Assembly: GCF_014202335.1 (NCBI RefSeq)
Contig: NZ_JACHGP010000015.1
Span: forward strand, 62,001-126,000
DNA: 64,000 nucleotides
Direction of reading: 5' to 3'
Origin: Mycobacterium sp. AZCC_0083
Lineage (GTDB): Bacteria > Actinomycetota > Actinomycetes > Mycobacteriales > Mycobacteriaceae
The notes beneath the pieces were generated by a model that worked only from the letters and a program-made list of their open reading frames with translations, was not told the origin of the DNA and made no database searches. The first letter of the stretch is position 1. The number at the start of each line of letters is the position of its first letter. This document shows, one piece after another, positions 1-7,632 of the stretch. Position numbers and translations under genes: made by a program.

Positions 1-838
1 GGCCGGTCTGACCGTAGATGGCCAGCGAAACGAACAGAACCACCACCGACGCCGCGATCAGGGACGTCCGCACAGCCCGGCCGACGGCCTCGCCAACGCC
101 TGCAGGCCCGCCCGTTGCGGTGTAGCCGTAGAAGGTGTGCACCAGCATGATCACGACCGCCATCACCAGCGCCAGTGCGAACGACCACAGCAGGTCCGTC
201 GTGGACAGGAACGTGTAGAAGTAGTGGTCGTAAACGCCGGTGGACTGCCGATAGAAGAAGGTGGTGCCGAAGCGCGCGGCGAAGAACGATGCCATCACCG
301 CCACGCAGTAGACCGGAACGACGACTACGACACCGGCGGCCACCCGGGTCGACGCCAGATAGGCCACTGAGCGGATGCCCATCACCTCGAGCGCGTCGAT
401 CTCCTCGCTGATCCGCATCGCGCCGATCTGCGCGGTCGCTCCGGCGCCGATTGTCGCGGCCATCGCCACCCCCGCAGTCAGCGGTGCGATCAGTCGCACG
501 TTGAAGTACGCCGACGCGAAACCGATCAAAGCTTCCACGCCCACGTCGGAGAATTGGTTGTACCCCTGCACTGCGACCAGAGCGCCGGTGGACAGGGTCA
601 AGAACGCGACGATTGCGGTAGTGCCGCCGATCATGACCAACGCGCCGGTACCCAGACTCATCGCGGCGATCAGCCGGATCAACTCGGCCTTGTAGCGCGT
701 CACCGCGTCGCCAACTGCCACCAGGGTCTTGCCGTAGAACTCGGCCTGCCCACCCAGCCGGTACCAGCCGTCGAGCACCACCTGCAACCGTTTGGTCACG
801 CGCGGAAACCGCTGCGCGGCAGCGGCGCCGACGCTCAC
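1..838 (-). CDS. yrbEB: YrbEB-type MCE permease subunit (3' end off window)
   Basis: Integral-membrane permease (MlaE family) of an MCE lipid-import complex. It would pair with YrbEA in the inner membrane beneath the Mce protein channel. The reading frame is open from a GTG at 838 to the window edge. It reads through the family signatures AMRISEEIDALEVMGI and the C-terminal GVGEAVGRAVRTS and stops at AIYGQTG, so probably fewer than about ten residues are missing. The start is set by a GTGA overlap with the yrbEA stop (835-837), which indicates translational coupling. The mceA-F genes expected next would lie just left of the window. Family assignment is firm; which mce operon this is cannot be decided from the sequence alone. 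Confidence 0.93.
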   Translation of the reverse strand, partial: MSVGAAAAQRFPRVTKRLQVVLDGWYRLGGQAEFYGKTLVAVGDAVTRYKAELIRLIAAMSLGTGALVMIGGTTAIVAFLTLSTGALVAVQGYNQFSDVGVEALIGFASAYFNVRLIAPLTAGVAMAATIGAGATAQIGAMRISEEIDALEVMGIRSVAYLASTRVAAGVVVVVPVYCVAVMASFFAARFGTTFFYRQSTGVYDHYFYTFLSTTDLLWSFALALVMAVVIMLVHTFYGYTATGGPAGVGEAVGRAVRTSLIAASVVVLFVSLAIYGQTG

Positions 839-1602
839 GGATGCACCTGGAAGCCCACAGCGGTCACGATCACGTTGATCACGAACAACGCAATGAACGA
901 GAAGACCACCGTCTCGTTGACGGCGTTGCCGACGCCGGCAGGACCACCTCCCACCGAGGTTCCCATGTAGCAGGCGATCAACCCGGCGGTCAGCCCGAAC
1001 AGGGTGGCCTTGATCAGAGCAGTCACCACATCGCTCAAACCGGTGATCAGCGTCATCCCCGCGACAAACGCACCAGGAGTGACGTGCTGGAAGTACACCG
1101 AAAAGACGAACCCACCTGCCAGTCCGACCAGAATCACCAAGGAGGACAACAACAAGGCCACGGTCGTCGCCGCCAAGACTCGCGGCACGACCAGCGACTG
1201 AATCGGGTTGATCCCCATCACCCGCAACGCATCGAGTTCATCGCGGATCGTCCGCGCCCCCAGATCGGCGCACATCGCGGTCGCCCCAGCGCCGGCGACC
1301 ACCAACACCGTCACGATCGGACCGGTCTGGTTGACCGTTCCCAGCGACGCCCCTGTCCCTGAGAAATCCGCCGCGCCGAACTCGACAAGCAGGACGTTGA
1401 ACGTGAACACCGTCAGCACGGTGAACGGGATCGACAAGAACAGTGTCGGCACCAACGACACCCGTGCCACGAACCACGTCTGCAGCAGATACTCACGCCA
1501 GGCGAACGGCCGCCGGAACATGCACACGAACGTGTCCAGTGCCATCGCAAAGAAGCCACCCAGTCCCCGGAGTGGCTTGATGACGAGACCGGTCGATACC
1601 AC
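835..1602 (-). CDS. yrbEA: YrbEA-type MCE permease subunit
   Basis: First permease subunit of an MCE transporter, 255 aa, inner membrane. The translation shows the MlaE-family core with the conserved ADLGARTIRDELDALRVMGI cytoplasmic loop and the C-terminal GVGNAVNETVV motif, plus about five hydrophobic segments. GTG at 1602 gives the usual family length. It is the first gene of a leftward operon, overlapping yrbEB by four bases. The promoter would lie in the 425-base AT-rich gap towards the divergent TetR gene at 2028, which contains a degenerate copy of the island's 12-bp operator. Known mce operons import sterols or fatty acids, and the neighbouring catabolic genes suggest the same here. 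Confidence 0.93.
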   Translation of the reverse strand: MVSTGLVIKPLRGLGGFFAMALDTFVCMFRRPFAWREYLLQTWFVARVSLVPTLFLSIPFTVLTVFTFNVLLVEFGAADFSGTGASLGTVNQTGPIVTVLVVAGAGATAMCADLGARTIRDELDALRVMGINPIQSLVVPRVLAATTVALLLSSLVILVGLAGGFVFSVYFQHVTPGAFVAGMTLITGLSDVVTALIKATLFGLTAGLIACYMGTSVGGGPAGVGNAVNETVVFSFIALFVINVIVTAVGFQVHP

Positions 1603-2027
1603 TTACCGGGCCCTCCGCGTCGACGTGGCGGTTCGAAACCGCTGCGGGGGCAGCAGGACAGACGCGTGGGTGTTGGTGGTCACTGCGCCTCGCCCACGAA
1701 CGATGCGAATCTCACAGCTGACTGTCCTTCCCGTCGGTGTGAGCTTTGCCTGCGTATGGCGCCGGCGTGACCTGGCCCACATGCCAGAATTGAAATTAAA
1801 CTAAAAAATTATTGAGAGCAAGTAGCCAGTTCAACACCACTATGAGATCTTCGGCAGCGTTAAATTTTTTTCATGTCCAGCACCTTGCGACGCCGCCGAC
1901 AGTATCCGAACGCACCGCAGCGCGCAGCCAATCGGACCGCAGCCGCTGCAACTCGTCGGCCGCGGCAAGTGACCTCGCAGGTAGCGCGCTTGACGGCCTT
2001 CCACGCGCCGCTCGGTACCATCTGTCC
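1603..2027. promoter_or_regulatory. Divergent intergenic region with degenerate TetR operator
   Basis: This gap between yrbEA (leftward) and a tetR gene (rightward) has no convincing gene. Two AT-rich stretches stand out in a GC-rich background, around 1790-1812 and 1858-1872. On the minus strand, 1797-1808 reads TTTTTTAGTTTA, which matches the island consensus TAATCTAGRTTA at 8 of 12 positions. The second stretch contains a GTTAAAT half-site. It is likely the promoter/operator for both divergent genes. Confidence is moderate because this is one of the two weakest of the nine sites. Confidence 0.5.
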
Positions 2028-2693
2028 ATGGCACGGGCCCGAGACATCTCCGCACTTCCCGTCTCGCCCATCGGCGAGGTCGAGGTCGACTCGAAGTCGG
2101 CGTTGACCCGGCGCCGCATCCTCGACGCCGCAGCACACGTGCTCAGCGTGAAGGGCTACGGCGGTTTGCGACTGACAGACGTGGCCGCCGAAGCCGACCT
2201 TCAAGCTCCCGCCATCTACTACTACTTCCCGTCGCGCGACGATCTCATCGAAGAAGTGATGTGGGCCGGAATCGCCGAGATGAACGTGCATGTCGCCAGC
2301 GTCCTGGATGCATTGCCGGCGAAGGCACCGGCGCTGGATCGGCTTCTCGCGGCCGTCGAGGCTCACCTCCGCCATGCACTGGAGACCTCCGACTACACAA
2401 CGGCTGCGATCCGCAATGCGGGCCAGGTACCCCAAGCGATACGACAACGCCAGATCCTCGAAGAGGAGCGCTACGGCGAGGTCTGGCGGAAGCTGATCAA
2501 TGGGCTGGCGCGTTCGGGCGACCTGCGTGCCGAACTCGACCTCCACATCGCGCAGATGCTGGTCCTCGGCGCGTTGAATTGGACTGTCGAGTGGTGGGAT
2601 TCCCGACGCGGATCGGTCGACGCCGTGGTGGCGAATGCGCAGACCTTGGTGCGCCACGGGCTCACTGAAGTCCGACCCACTCGGCGCAAGTAG
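2028..2693 (+). CDS. TetR-family regulator (paralogue 1 of the island)
   Basis: Transcriptional repressor of the TetR family, 221 aa. The N-terminal helix-turn-helix spans roughly residues 25-75, with RRRILDAAAHVLSVKGYGG followed by PAIYYYFPSRDDLIEEVM. The C-terminal ligand domain ends in MLVLGALNWTVEWWD. The ATG at 2028 is chosen because family homology begins shortly after it; the frame stays open upstream but that stretch looks non-coding. It is clearly paralogous to the regulator at 5737 (shared DDLIEEVM, LRHALE/LRHELE, SDYTTA, MLVLGALNW). The two very similar regulators flank the first catabolic genes and are the obvious candidates to bind the TAATCTAGRTTA sites found across the island. 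The ligand is unknown, presumably a pathway CoA ester or related intermediate. Confidence 0.9.
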   Translation: MARARDISALPVSPIGEVEVDSKSALTRRRILDAAAHVLSVKGYGGLRLTDVAAEADLQAPAIYYYFPSRDDLIEEVMWAGIAEMNVHVASVLDALPAKAPALDRLLAAVEAHLRHALETSDYTTAAIRNAGQVPQAIRQRQILEEERYGEVWRKLINGLARSGDLRAELDLHIAQMLVLGALNWTVEWWDSRRGSVDAVVANAQTLVRHGLTEVRPTRRK

Positions 2694-2747
2694 CCCAAGA
2701 GGTCGCCCTCCCCCGTAGTGCCACTTGCCGAAACTTGCCAATTTTTT

Positions 2748-2759
2748 TAGTATGAATTA
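2748..2759 (+). promoter_or_regulatory. Operator site B (TAATCTAGRTTA family)
   Basis: TAGTATGAATTA matches the island consensus at 8 of 12 positions and lies in an AT-rich stretch 38 bases upstream of the SnoaL-like start at 2798. It is one of the weaker members of the set. Confidence 0.5.
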
Positions 2760-2797
2760 GAAAACGTGATCCGGAATCGATGATCTGGAGTGACAAC

Positions 2798-3298
2798 ATG
2801 AGCGTTCAAACTCAGACCCTGCCTCAAGCCGAGCCGGGCGTCCCTGACTTGGAGTTCGCGCTGACGTGGTACCAGCGGTGGCTCGACGCCTGGAACAGTC
2901 ACGACCCCGATCGGCTCAAGGAGTTGGTGACCGACGACTTCGTACTGGAGACGCCGACGACCCGTCTCACACACGCGCAGGCCCGTGGGCGTCAAGGCGC
3001 CAGCGACTACATGCGCTTCGTCGTCGGCGCCTACCCGGATTTGACGTGGGAGATGATCGCACCGCCGATGTTCCGGTTGGATGTGCGCCAGGTCGCGTTC
3101 AGTTGGCGGGGCTCCGGCCACTTCTCCGGGGTCCTCCAGCCGCCTGGACTCATCGGGACTGGTAACGCATTTAGCTTCGAAGGACTCGAGATCTTCTCCT
3201 TCCGCGGGGCTATGGCCTGCCGGCTCAACGCCGTCTACGATCTCGCGACCTTGAACAAGCAAACGGGTGTCCACAAAGCAGCAAGGTCCGCCGAATAG
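2798..3298 (+). CDS. SnoaL-like / NTF2-fold protein
   Basis: Predicted cone-shaped NTF2-like alpha+beta barrel protein of the SnoaL/ester-cyclase group, 166 aa, cytoplasmic. This fold acts as isomerase, cyclase, hydratase or dehydratase on small hydrophobic molecules, so the reaction cannot be read from sequence. Visible features are the amphipathic start WYQRWLDAWNSHDPDRLKELVTD and the GLEIFSFR strand typical of the family. ATG 2798 is preferred to the in-frame ATG at 2780 because GGAG at 2786-2789 sits at correct spacing. The gene follows operator site B, implying control with the rest of the island. It stands alone: the next gene is convergent, five bases away. Confidence 0.8.
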   Translation: MSVQTQTLPQAEPGVPDLEFALTWYQRWLDAWNSHDPDRLKELVTDDFVLETPTTRLTHAQARGRQGASDYMRFVVGAYPDLTWEMIAPPMFRLDVRQVAFSWRGSGHFSGVLQPPGLIGTGNAFSFEGLEIFSFRGAMACRLNAVYDLATLNKQTGVHKAARSAE

Positions 3299-3303
3299 CA
3301 AGG

Positions 3304-4548
3304 TCAGCCATCGTGCCCGGCGGCCGTGGCCAGTTCCGACGCCAGGCGCTTCTCCGCGAACTCCAGCGCATCGCCCCATGAGCTCTTCTGCGCAATCATC
3401 CTGCGATACTTCATGATGACGGTTTGGCCATTGACGGTGAGCGCACCCACGAGGCGGTCGCCTCGCCGGTACAGCGCCACCCACCGTTCGCCGTCCTCGA
3501 CGTCACCGTCGACGAGCAGGACCTCGTCGGCTTCTGGCACTCCGACGAACTGAACCCTCGATCCATACCAGTCCGACCAAAAGTAGGGAACCGTCCCGTA
3601 CGGCTTGGCGTTCTCGGGGTCGAGCGCATTGCGTGCAGCGGCAGCACCCTGCTCTGCGGCCGCCGTCCAGTTCTCCATCCGCTGACGCGCGTCGAAGACC
3701 GGGTTCAGCCAGTTGGCGACGTCACCGGCGGCGTAAACGCCTGGTGCGCCGGTCCACAGCGTCTCGTCACACACCACGCCGTTGTCGATCGCCAAGCCGG
3801 AGCCCTCGAGCCAGGTGACACACGGGGATACCCCGATGCCCACCACCACCAGGTCGGCGTCGATGAGGGTGCCGTCGTCCAGAACGACGCGCTCGACGCG
3901 ACGGTCTCCCTCGACTGCCGCAACTCCCCTGCCACACAACAACGTGGTGCCGTTGCGTTCGTGCAGGGACGCGATCGCCGCACCCATCTCCGTGCCTGCA
4001 GCACGAACCAATGGCGTGGGTAGGGCTTCGACGACGGTGACCTCGAGACCTCGCTTCCTGGCCCCAGAAGCGACTTCCGATCCGATGAATCCTGCGCCGA
4101 CGACGACGGTGCGTGCACCTGCGTCCAGGGCGGCACGGATACTCAGGGAGTCCTCCAGCGTACGGAGGCCGTGCACACCGTCCATGTGCCCGGTACCCGG
4201 GAGCGTCCGAAGCTGCGAGCCGGTCGCGATGACGAGTGCGTCGTAGCCGATCTGACGATCTGCCACGTGCACGACCTTGCGCGCGACGTCCAGACCCGTT
4301 GCCGGCTCGCCGAGAAGAAGCTCTACGCCAAGGTCGGGGTAGACGTCATCGTTTCGAAAGAACGGAATCCGCGCCTCGACACCGGGTTCCGTCGCCTCGA
4401 GAAACTCCTTGGACAGTGGTGGCCGATCATAGGGAAGGTGCGGCTCGCCGCCGATGAGCGTGATGTCGCCCGCGAAGCCGGTCTTTCGCGCAGCCTCCGC
4501 TGCCCGCAGACCTGCCAGCGACGCGCCAACGACGACGAGCCGATCCAT
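3304..4548 (-). CDS. Ferredoxin reductase (FAD/NAD(P)H-dependent)
   Basis: FAD-dependent NAD(P)H:ferredoxin reductase, 414 aa, probably feeding electrons to the adjacent ferredoxin and on to the P450 and/or the Rieske dioxygenase of this island. The FAD-binding GASLAG motif is at residues 8-13 and a second dinucleotide motif, GAGFIGSE, at about 151-158 for NAD(P)H. A GVYAAGDVAN segment near residue 282 completes the FAD site, and a C-terminal reductase domain follows. ATG 4548 is preceded by GAGAGG; an upstream TTG at 4587 would overlap the ferredoxin stop and is less likely. It is the second gene of a two-gene operon, with 28 bases between the ferredoxin stop and this start. Confidence 0.9.
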   Translation of the reverse strand: MDRLVVVGASLAGLRAAEAARKTGFAGDITLIGGEPHLPYDRPPLSKEFLEATEPGVEARIPFFRNDDVYPDLGVELLLGEPATGLDVARKVVHVADRQIGYDALVIATGSQLRTLPGTGHMDGVHGLRTLEDSLSIRAALDAGARTVVVGAGFIGSEVASGARKRGLEVTVVEALPTPLVRAAGTEMGAAIASLHERNGTTLLCGRGVAAVEGDRRVERVVLDDGTLIDADLVVVGIGVSPCVTWLEGSGLAIDNGVVCDETLWTGAPGVYAAGDVANWLNPVFDARQRMENWTAAAEQGAAAARNALDPENAKPYGTVPYFWSDWYGSRVQFVGVPEADEVLLVDGDVEDGERWVALYRRGDRLVGALTVNGQTVIMKYRRMIAQKSSWGDALEFAEKRLASELATAAGHDG

Positions 4549-4576
4549 TCGCCTCTCGCCTGGGCTCGGACCGCCT

Positions 4577-4768
4577 TCAGCGCTCAATTCTCAATGCCTC
4601 TGTCGGGCATCCGGCGACGGCCTCCTCGACCGACTGCAGTTCGTCGTCGGTGATGTCCTCCTTCAGAAGGACGAGCGCACCATCGTCGTTGACCTCGAAG
4701 AGATCGGGCGCCATCGACTCGCAGATGCCCAACCCCGTGCACTTGGTGTAATCGACTACGACCTTCAT
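4577..4768 (-). CDS. Small [3Fe-4S]-type P450 ferredoxin
   Basis: Single-cluster ferredoxin, 63 aa, of the type that serves mycobacterial P450s. Cluster ligands are C10, C16 and a C-terminal CP (GCPTEAL near residue 54). The spacing CxxLxxC puts leucine, which cannot bind iron, where a fourth cysteine would sit, so a [3Fe-4S] cluster is expected. ATG 4768 follows an AAGGG Shine-Dalgarno. The gene leads the operon with its reductase and is transcribed from the divergent region holding operator sites C and D. Likely partners are the P450 at 13609 and possibly the Rieske oxygenase at 29568, because no other ferredoxin is present in the island. Confidence 0.9.
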   Translation of the reverse strand: MKVVVDYTKCTGLGICESMAPDLFEVNDDGALVLLKEDITDDELQSVEEAVAGCPTEALRIER

Positions 4769-4847
4769 GGAGACCCTTCCTCGACGTGCCCTGGTCCAGG
4801 GGCCTGCACGGATTCGATGCGGACCATCCGGCCGCGTCGCCATAATT

Positions 4848-4859
4848 TAATCTAGGTTA
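4848..4859 (+). promoter_or_regulatory. Operator site C (TAATCTAGGTTA)
   Basis: TAATCTAGGTTA matches the consensus TAATCTAGRTTA at all positions, inside an AT island. It lies 79 bases upstream of the ferredoxin start (4768, minus strand), and 61 bases separate it from site D, which serves the divergent SDR gene. A strong site. Confidence 0.75.
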
Positions 4860-4920
4860 GAATATCTGGCCCGGTGTGTCAACGGTGACGATCGACCGTC
4901 GAATCGCTATGGACAATTTC

Positions 4921-4932
4921 TAATATAGGTTA
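4921..4932 (+). promoter_or_regulatory. Operator site D with overlapping leaderless promoter
   Basis: TAATATAGGTTA matches the consensus at 11 of 12 positions. The overlapping TAAACT at 4931-4936 is placed exactly 12 to 7 bases before the ATG at 4943, the spacing expected for a -10 hexamer of a leaderless transcript. A repressor bound here would occlude the -10 element. Confidence 0.72.
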
Positions 4933-4942
4933 AACTACGATC

Positions 4943-5740
4943 ATGGATCTGGGACTTGCCAACGCCCGTGTCGTCATCACCGGAGGAGCGTCCAACATCG
5001 GGCGGGGCATCGTGCACCAATTCGCCGCCGAGGGAGCGCGGATCGTGATCAGCGACATCGACGAGCCCCAGGCCGAGAAGGTGCGAGCCGAGGCACTAGA
5101 ACGCGGCGCCGTCGCCGTCGAGCTCGCAATCGCCGATCTGACCGCCCCCGACGCGGCCGACACGGCGATCGGTCGCGCGGTGAGCGCGTGGGGTGGCATC
5201 GATGTCCTTGTCAACAACGCCGGTTGGTCGGTACCCGGGTTCATCGCGACCGACACGGACCGCGACAAGTGGCAGCGAACCATCGAGATCAACCTGTTCA
5301 CGGCGATCGCCGCGACCCAGGCCGCGATCGGCCCGATGAAGGATGGCGGCAGCGGCTCCATCGTCTTCATCGCGAGCGACGCGGCCTTCGGCCAGATCCG
5401 GCAGGGCGTCTACGGTGCGTCCAAGGCGGCGATGGTCGCGGTGGCTCGCACCACCGCGCGCGAACATGGCAGGCACGGGATCCGGTCGAACGTCGTCTGT
5501 CCCGGTCTCGTCATACCCGACGGCCCCGATGCAGTTGGCGCATCGAGCCTTTGGGCCGTCGGCGAAGACGAGGTCTTCAACCCGAAGCAGATCGACTTCA
5601 TGCTGAAGGACACCCCGATGCGCCGACTCACCACCGCCGACGACGTCGCGCGTGCCGTGCTCTGGTTCGCGTCGCCAACGGCGGCACGCCAGGTCACCGG
5701 CCAAATGATCTCGGTCAGCGGCGGCTACACGATGCCATGA
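4943..5740 (+). CDS. Short-chain dehydrogenase/reductase
   Basis: Classical SDR, 265 aa, a cytoplasmic NAD(P)-dependent alcohol/ketone oxidoreductase. The cofactor motif TGGASNIG is at residues 13-20 and NNAG at 91-94. The catalytic serine is S145, with Y157 and K161 in YGASK. The C-terminal GQMISVSGGY segment is typical of the family. The start at 4943 lies ten bases after operator site D with no room for a Shine-Dalgarno, so translation is probably leaderless. The stop overlaps the start of the second TetR gene (ATGA), making SDR and regulator one autoregulated transcription unit. A hydroxylated pathway intermediate is the likely substrate. Confidence 0.9.
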   Translation: MDLGLANARVVITGGASNIGRGIVHQFAAEGARIVISDIDEPQAEKVRAEALERGAVAVELAIADLTAPDAADTAIGRAVSAWGGIDVLVNNAGWSVPGFIATDTDRDKWQRTIEINLFTAIAATQAAIGPMKDGGSGSIVFIASDAAFGQIRQGVYGASKAAMVAVARTTAREHGRHGIRSNVVCPGLVIPDGPDAVGASSLWAVGEDEVFNPKQIDFMLKDTPMRRLTTADDVARAVLWFASPTAARQVTGQMISVSGGYTMP

Positions 5741-6411
5741 GCCCGGCCCGCGTCGTCTCTGAAGATCCCGTCGGTGTCGTTACTCCCGACGACGAGACGA
5801 AGTATGCCCGCACGCGGGGCCGAATCCTCGATGCCGCCGCGTACGTGCTGAGCCGAAAGGGCTACGCCGGGACACGGTTGTCGGACGTCGCCGAACGAGT
5901 GGACATCCAGACGCCAGCGATCTACTACTACTTCGCGTCCCGTGACGACCTGATCGAAGAGGTGATGGCCAGCGGGCTCGCCGACATGCGCGTACACCTC
6001 CAGGCAACCTTGCAGGCTCTGCCTCCCGGCACGCCTGCTCTCGAGAAGATCCTCGTCGCGGCGGAGACCCACCTTCGGCACGAGCTCGAGATTTCGGACT
6101 ACACAACGGCTTCGATCCGGAATCGAGGGCAGATTCCCAGTCGGCTCCGCATCCGGGCCGACCGCGAAGAAGACAGCTACGGGGCGCTGTGGCGGCAGCT
6201 GTTCGACGAGGCCGCCTGCGCCGGAGAGCTGCGTTCCGACGTCGACCCACGGATCAGTCAAATGCTGGTGCTCGGCGCCCTCAACTGGGCAGCCGAGTGG
6301 TGGGACCCACGCCGCACGCCGTTGCACGCCATCGTGGCCGATGCCCAGCGGCTCATCCGGGGTGCGCTCGAACCGAGCGGGACCGACGCGCCCGGTCGCG
6401 GTCGACGTTGA
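5737..6411 (+). CDS. TetR-family regulator (paralogue 2 of the island)
   Basis: TetR-family repressor, 224 aa. The DNA-binding domain includes GRILDAAAYVLSRKGYAG and PAIYYYFASRDDLIEEVM around residues 25-80. The ligand domain carries SDYTTASIRNRGQIP and MLVLGALNWAAEWWD, nearly the same as the regulator at 2028. ATG at 5737 overlaps the SDR stop by four bases, so it is co-transcribed from the operator-D promoter and would be autoregulated. Two paralogues with closely matched recognition-helix regions may bind the same palindrome, either redundantly or with different ligands. Confidence 0.92.
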   Translation: MSPARVVSEDPVGVVTPDDETKYARTRGRILDAAAYVLSRKGYAGTRLSDVAERVDIQTPAIYYYFASRDDLIEEVMASGLADMRVHLQATLQALPPGTPALEKILVAAETHLRHELEISDYTTASIRNRGQIPSRLRIRADREEDSYGALWRQLFDEAACAGELRSDVDPRISQMLVLGALNWAAEWWDPRRTPLHAIVADAQRLIRGALEPSGTDAPGRGRR

Positions 6412-6456
6412 ACGAAGGCCCCCCGGCTGCCCTCAGCACGAACTTTGTACGTTTTT

Positions 6457-6468
6457 GATTCTATGTTA
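6457..6468 (+). promoter_or_regulatory. Operator site E with overlapping leaderless promoter
   Basis: GATTCTATGTTA matches the consensus at 9 of 12 positions. TAAATT at 6467-6472 is again exactly 12 to 7 bases before an ATG (6479), giving the same leaderless arrangement as site D. Confidence 0.65.
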
Positions 6469-6478
6469 AATTAAGTGC

Positions 6479-7630
6479 ATGGCTGAGGCATTCATCGTTG
6501 ACGCGGTCCGAACCGCGGTCGGCAAGCGGGCGGGCGGCTTCGCCGCCGAACATCCCGCCGACATGGCAGCACACGTCATCAAGACCGTCGTGGGCAGGCA
6601 CGACATCGACCCCGCCGCGATCGACGACGTCATCCTCGGTTGCCTGGACAACATCGGCTCTCAGGCCGGCGACATCGCCCGCACCGCAGCGCTGGCCGCC
6701 GGACTCCCCGAATCCGTTCCTGGAGTGACGATCGATCGCCAGTGCGGTTCCGCCCAGCAGGCAGTGCATTTCGCCGCCCAGGCGGTGATGAGCGGCACGT
6801 CCGACCTCATCGTCGCGGGCGGCGTGCAGAAGATGAGCCAGTACCCGATCCTTAGCGCGTTCGCCGCGGGCGAGCCGTTCGGCGCCACGGATCCCTGGAC
6901 CGGCTGCCGCGGATGGCAGGAGCGGTTCGGAGATCAGGAGATCTCGCAGTTCCGCGGCGCGGAGATGATCGCGGATCACTGGAAGCTCAGCCGAGAGGCC
7001 AACGAGCAGTTCGCGCTCGCGAGCCACCAACGGGCGGTCGCCGCCATCGCCGCAGGTTACTTCGACCGCGAGATCTCCCCCTACGCAGGGGTTTCGGTGG
7101 ACGAAGGACCACGTGCCAACACCTCGCTCGAGAAGATGGCCACACTGCCCACCCTGGTCGAGGATGGCGTGCTCACCGCCGCCGTCGCCAGCCAGATCTC
7201 CGACGGCGCGGCGGCGCTGCTCGTCGCCTCCCAGGACGCGGTCGACCGATTCGGCCTCACCCCGCGGGCGCGCATCCATCACATGTCCGTACGTGGCGCC
7301 GATCCGGTCATGATGCTGACGGCCCCGATTCCCGCGACCCAACATGCTCTGAAACGAACGGGCATGTCGATCAATGAGATCGACGCAGTGGAGATCAACG
7401 AGGCGTTTGCACCCGTCGTGCTGGCGTGGCTGGCGGAACTGGGCGCCGACCCCGAGCGGGTCAATCCGAACGGCGGCGCCATCGCACTCGGACATCCGAT
7501 CGGCTGCACCGGGGCACGGCTGATGACCTCGCTACTGCACGAGCTCGAGCGCACCGGTGGCCGGTACGGTCTCCAGACGATGTGCGAGGGCGGCGGCCAG
7601 GCGAACGTCACGATCATCGAACGACTCTGA
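6479..7630 (+). CDS. Acetyl-CoA acetyltransferase (degradative thiolase)
   Basis: Thiolase, 383 aa, which cleaves 3-oxoacyl-CoA with CoA to release acetyl- or propionyl-CoA at the end of a beta-oxidation turn. The nucleophilic cysteine is C89 in RQCGSAQQ. The catalytic NEAFAP and the C-terminal GHPIGCTGAR motifs (second Cys/His pair) are intact. Length is normal for a FadA-type homotetrameric thiolase. It begins 10 bases after operator site E, probably on a leaderless mRNA, and is followed two bases later by an acyl-CoA dehydrogenase. Confidence 0.93.
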   Translation: MAEAFIVDAVRTAVGKRAGGFAAEHPADMAAHVIKTVVGRHDIDPAAIDDVILGCLDNIGSQAGDIARTAALAAGLPESVPGVTIDRQCGSAQQAVHFAAQAVMSGTSDLIVAGGVQKMSQYPILSAFAAGEPFGATDPWTGCRGWQERFGDQEISQFRGAEMIADHWKLSREANEQFALASHQRAVAAIAAGYFDREISPYAGVSVDEGPRANTSLEKMATLPTLVEDGVLTAAVASQISDGAAALLVASQDAVDRFGLTPRARIHHMSVRGADPVMMLTAPIPATQHALKRTGMSINEIDAVEINEAFAPVVLAWLAELGADPERVNPNGGAIALGHPIGCTGARLMTSLLHELERTGGRYGLQTMCEGGGQANVTIIERL

Positions 7631-7632
7631 CC

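Noticed and set aside
1812..2027. Upstream in-frame extension of the TetR at 2028
   Set aside because: The extra 72 codons are low-complexity and match no TetR N-terminus; they cover the AT-rich promoter region.
1860..2741. Long antisense frames over the TetR genes, the P450, the mce genes and others
   Set aside because: GC-rich DNA keeps other frames open; these translate to Arg/Pro/Ser-rich nonsense with no family motifs.
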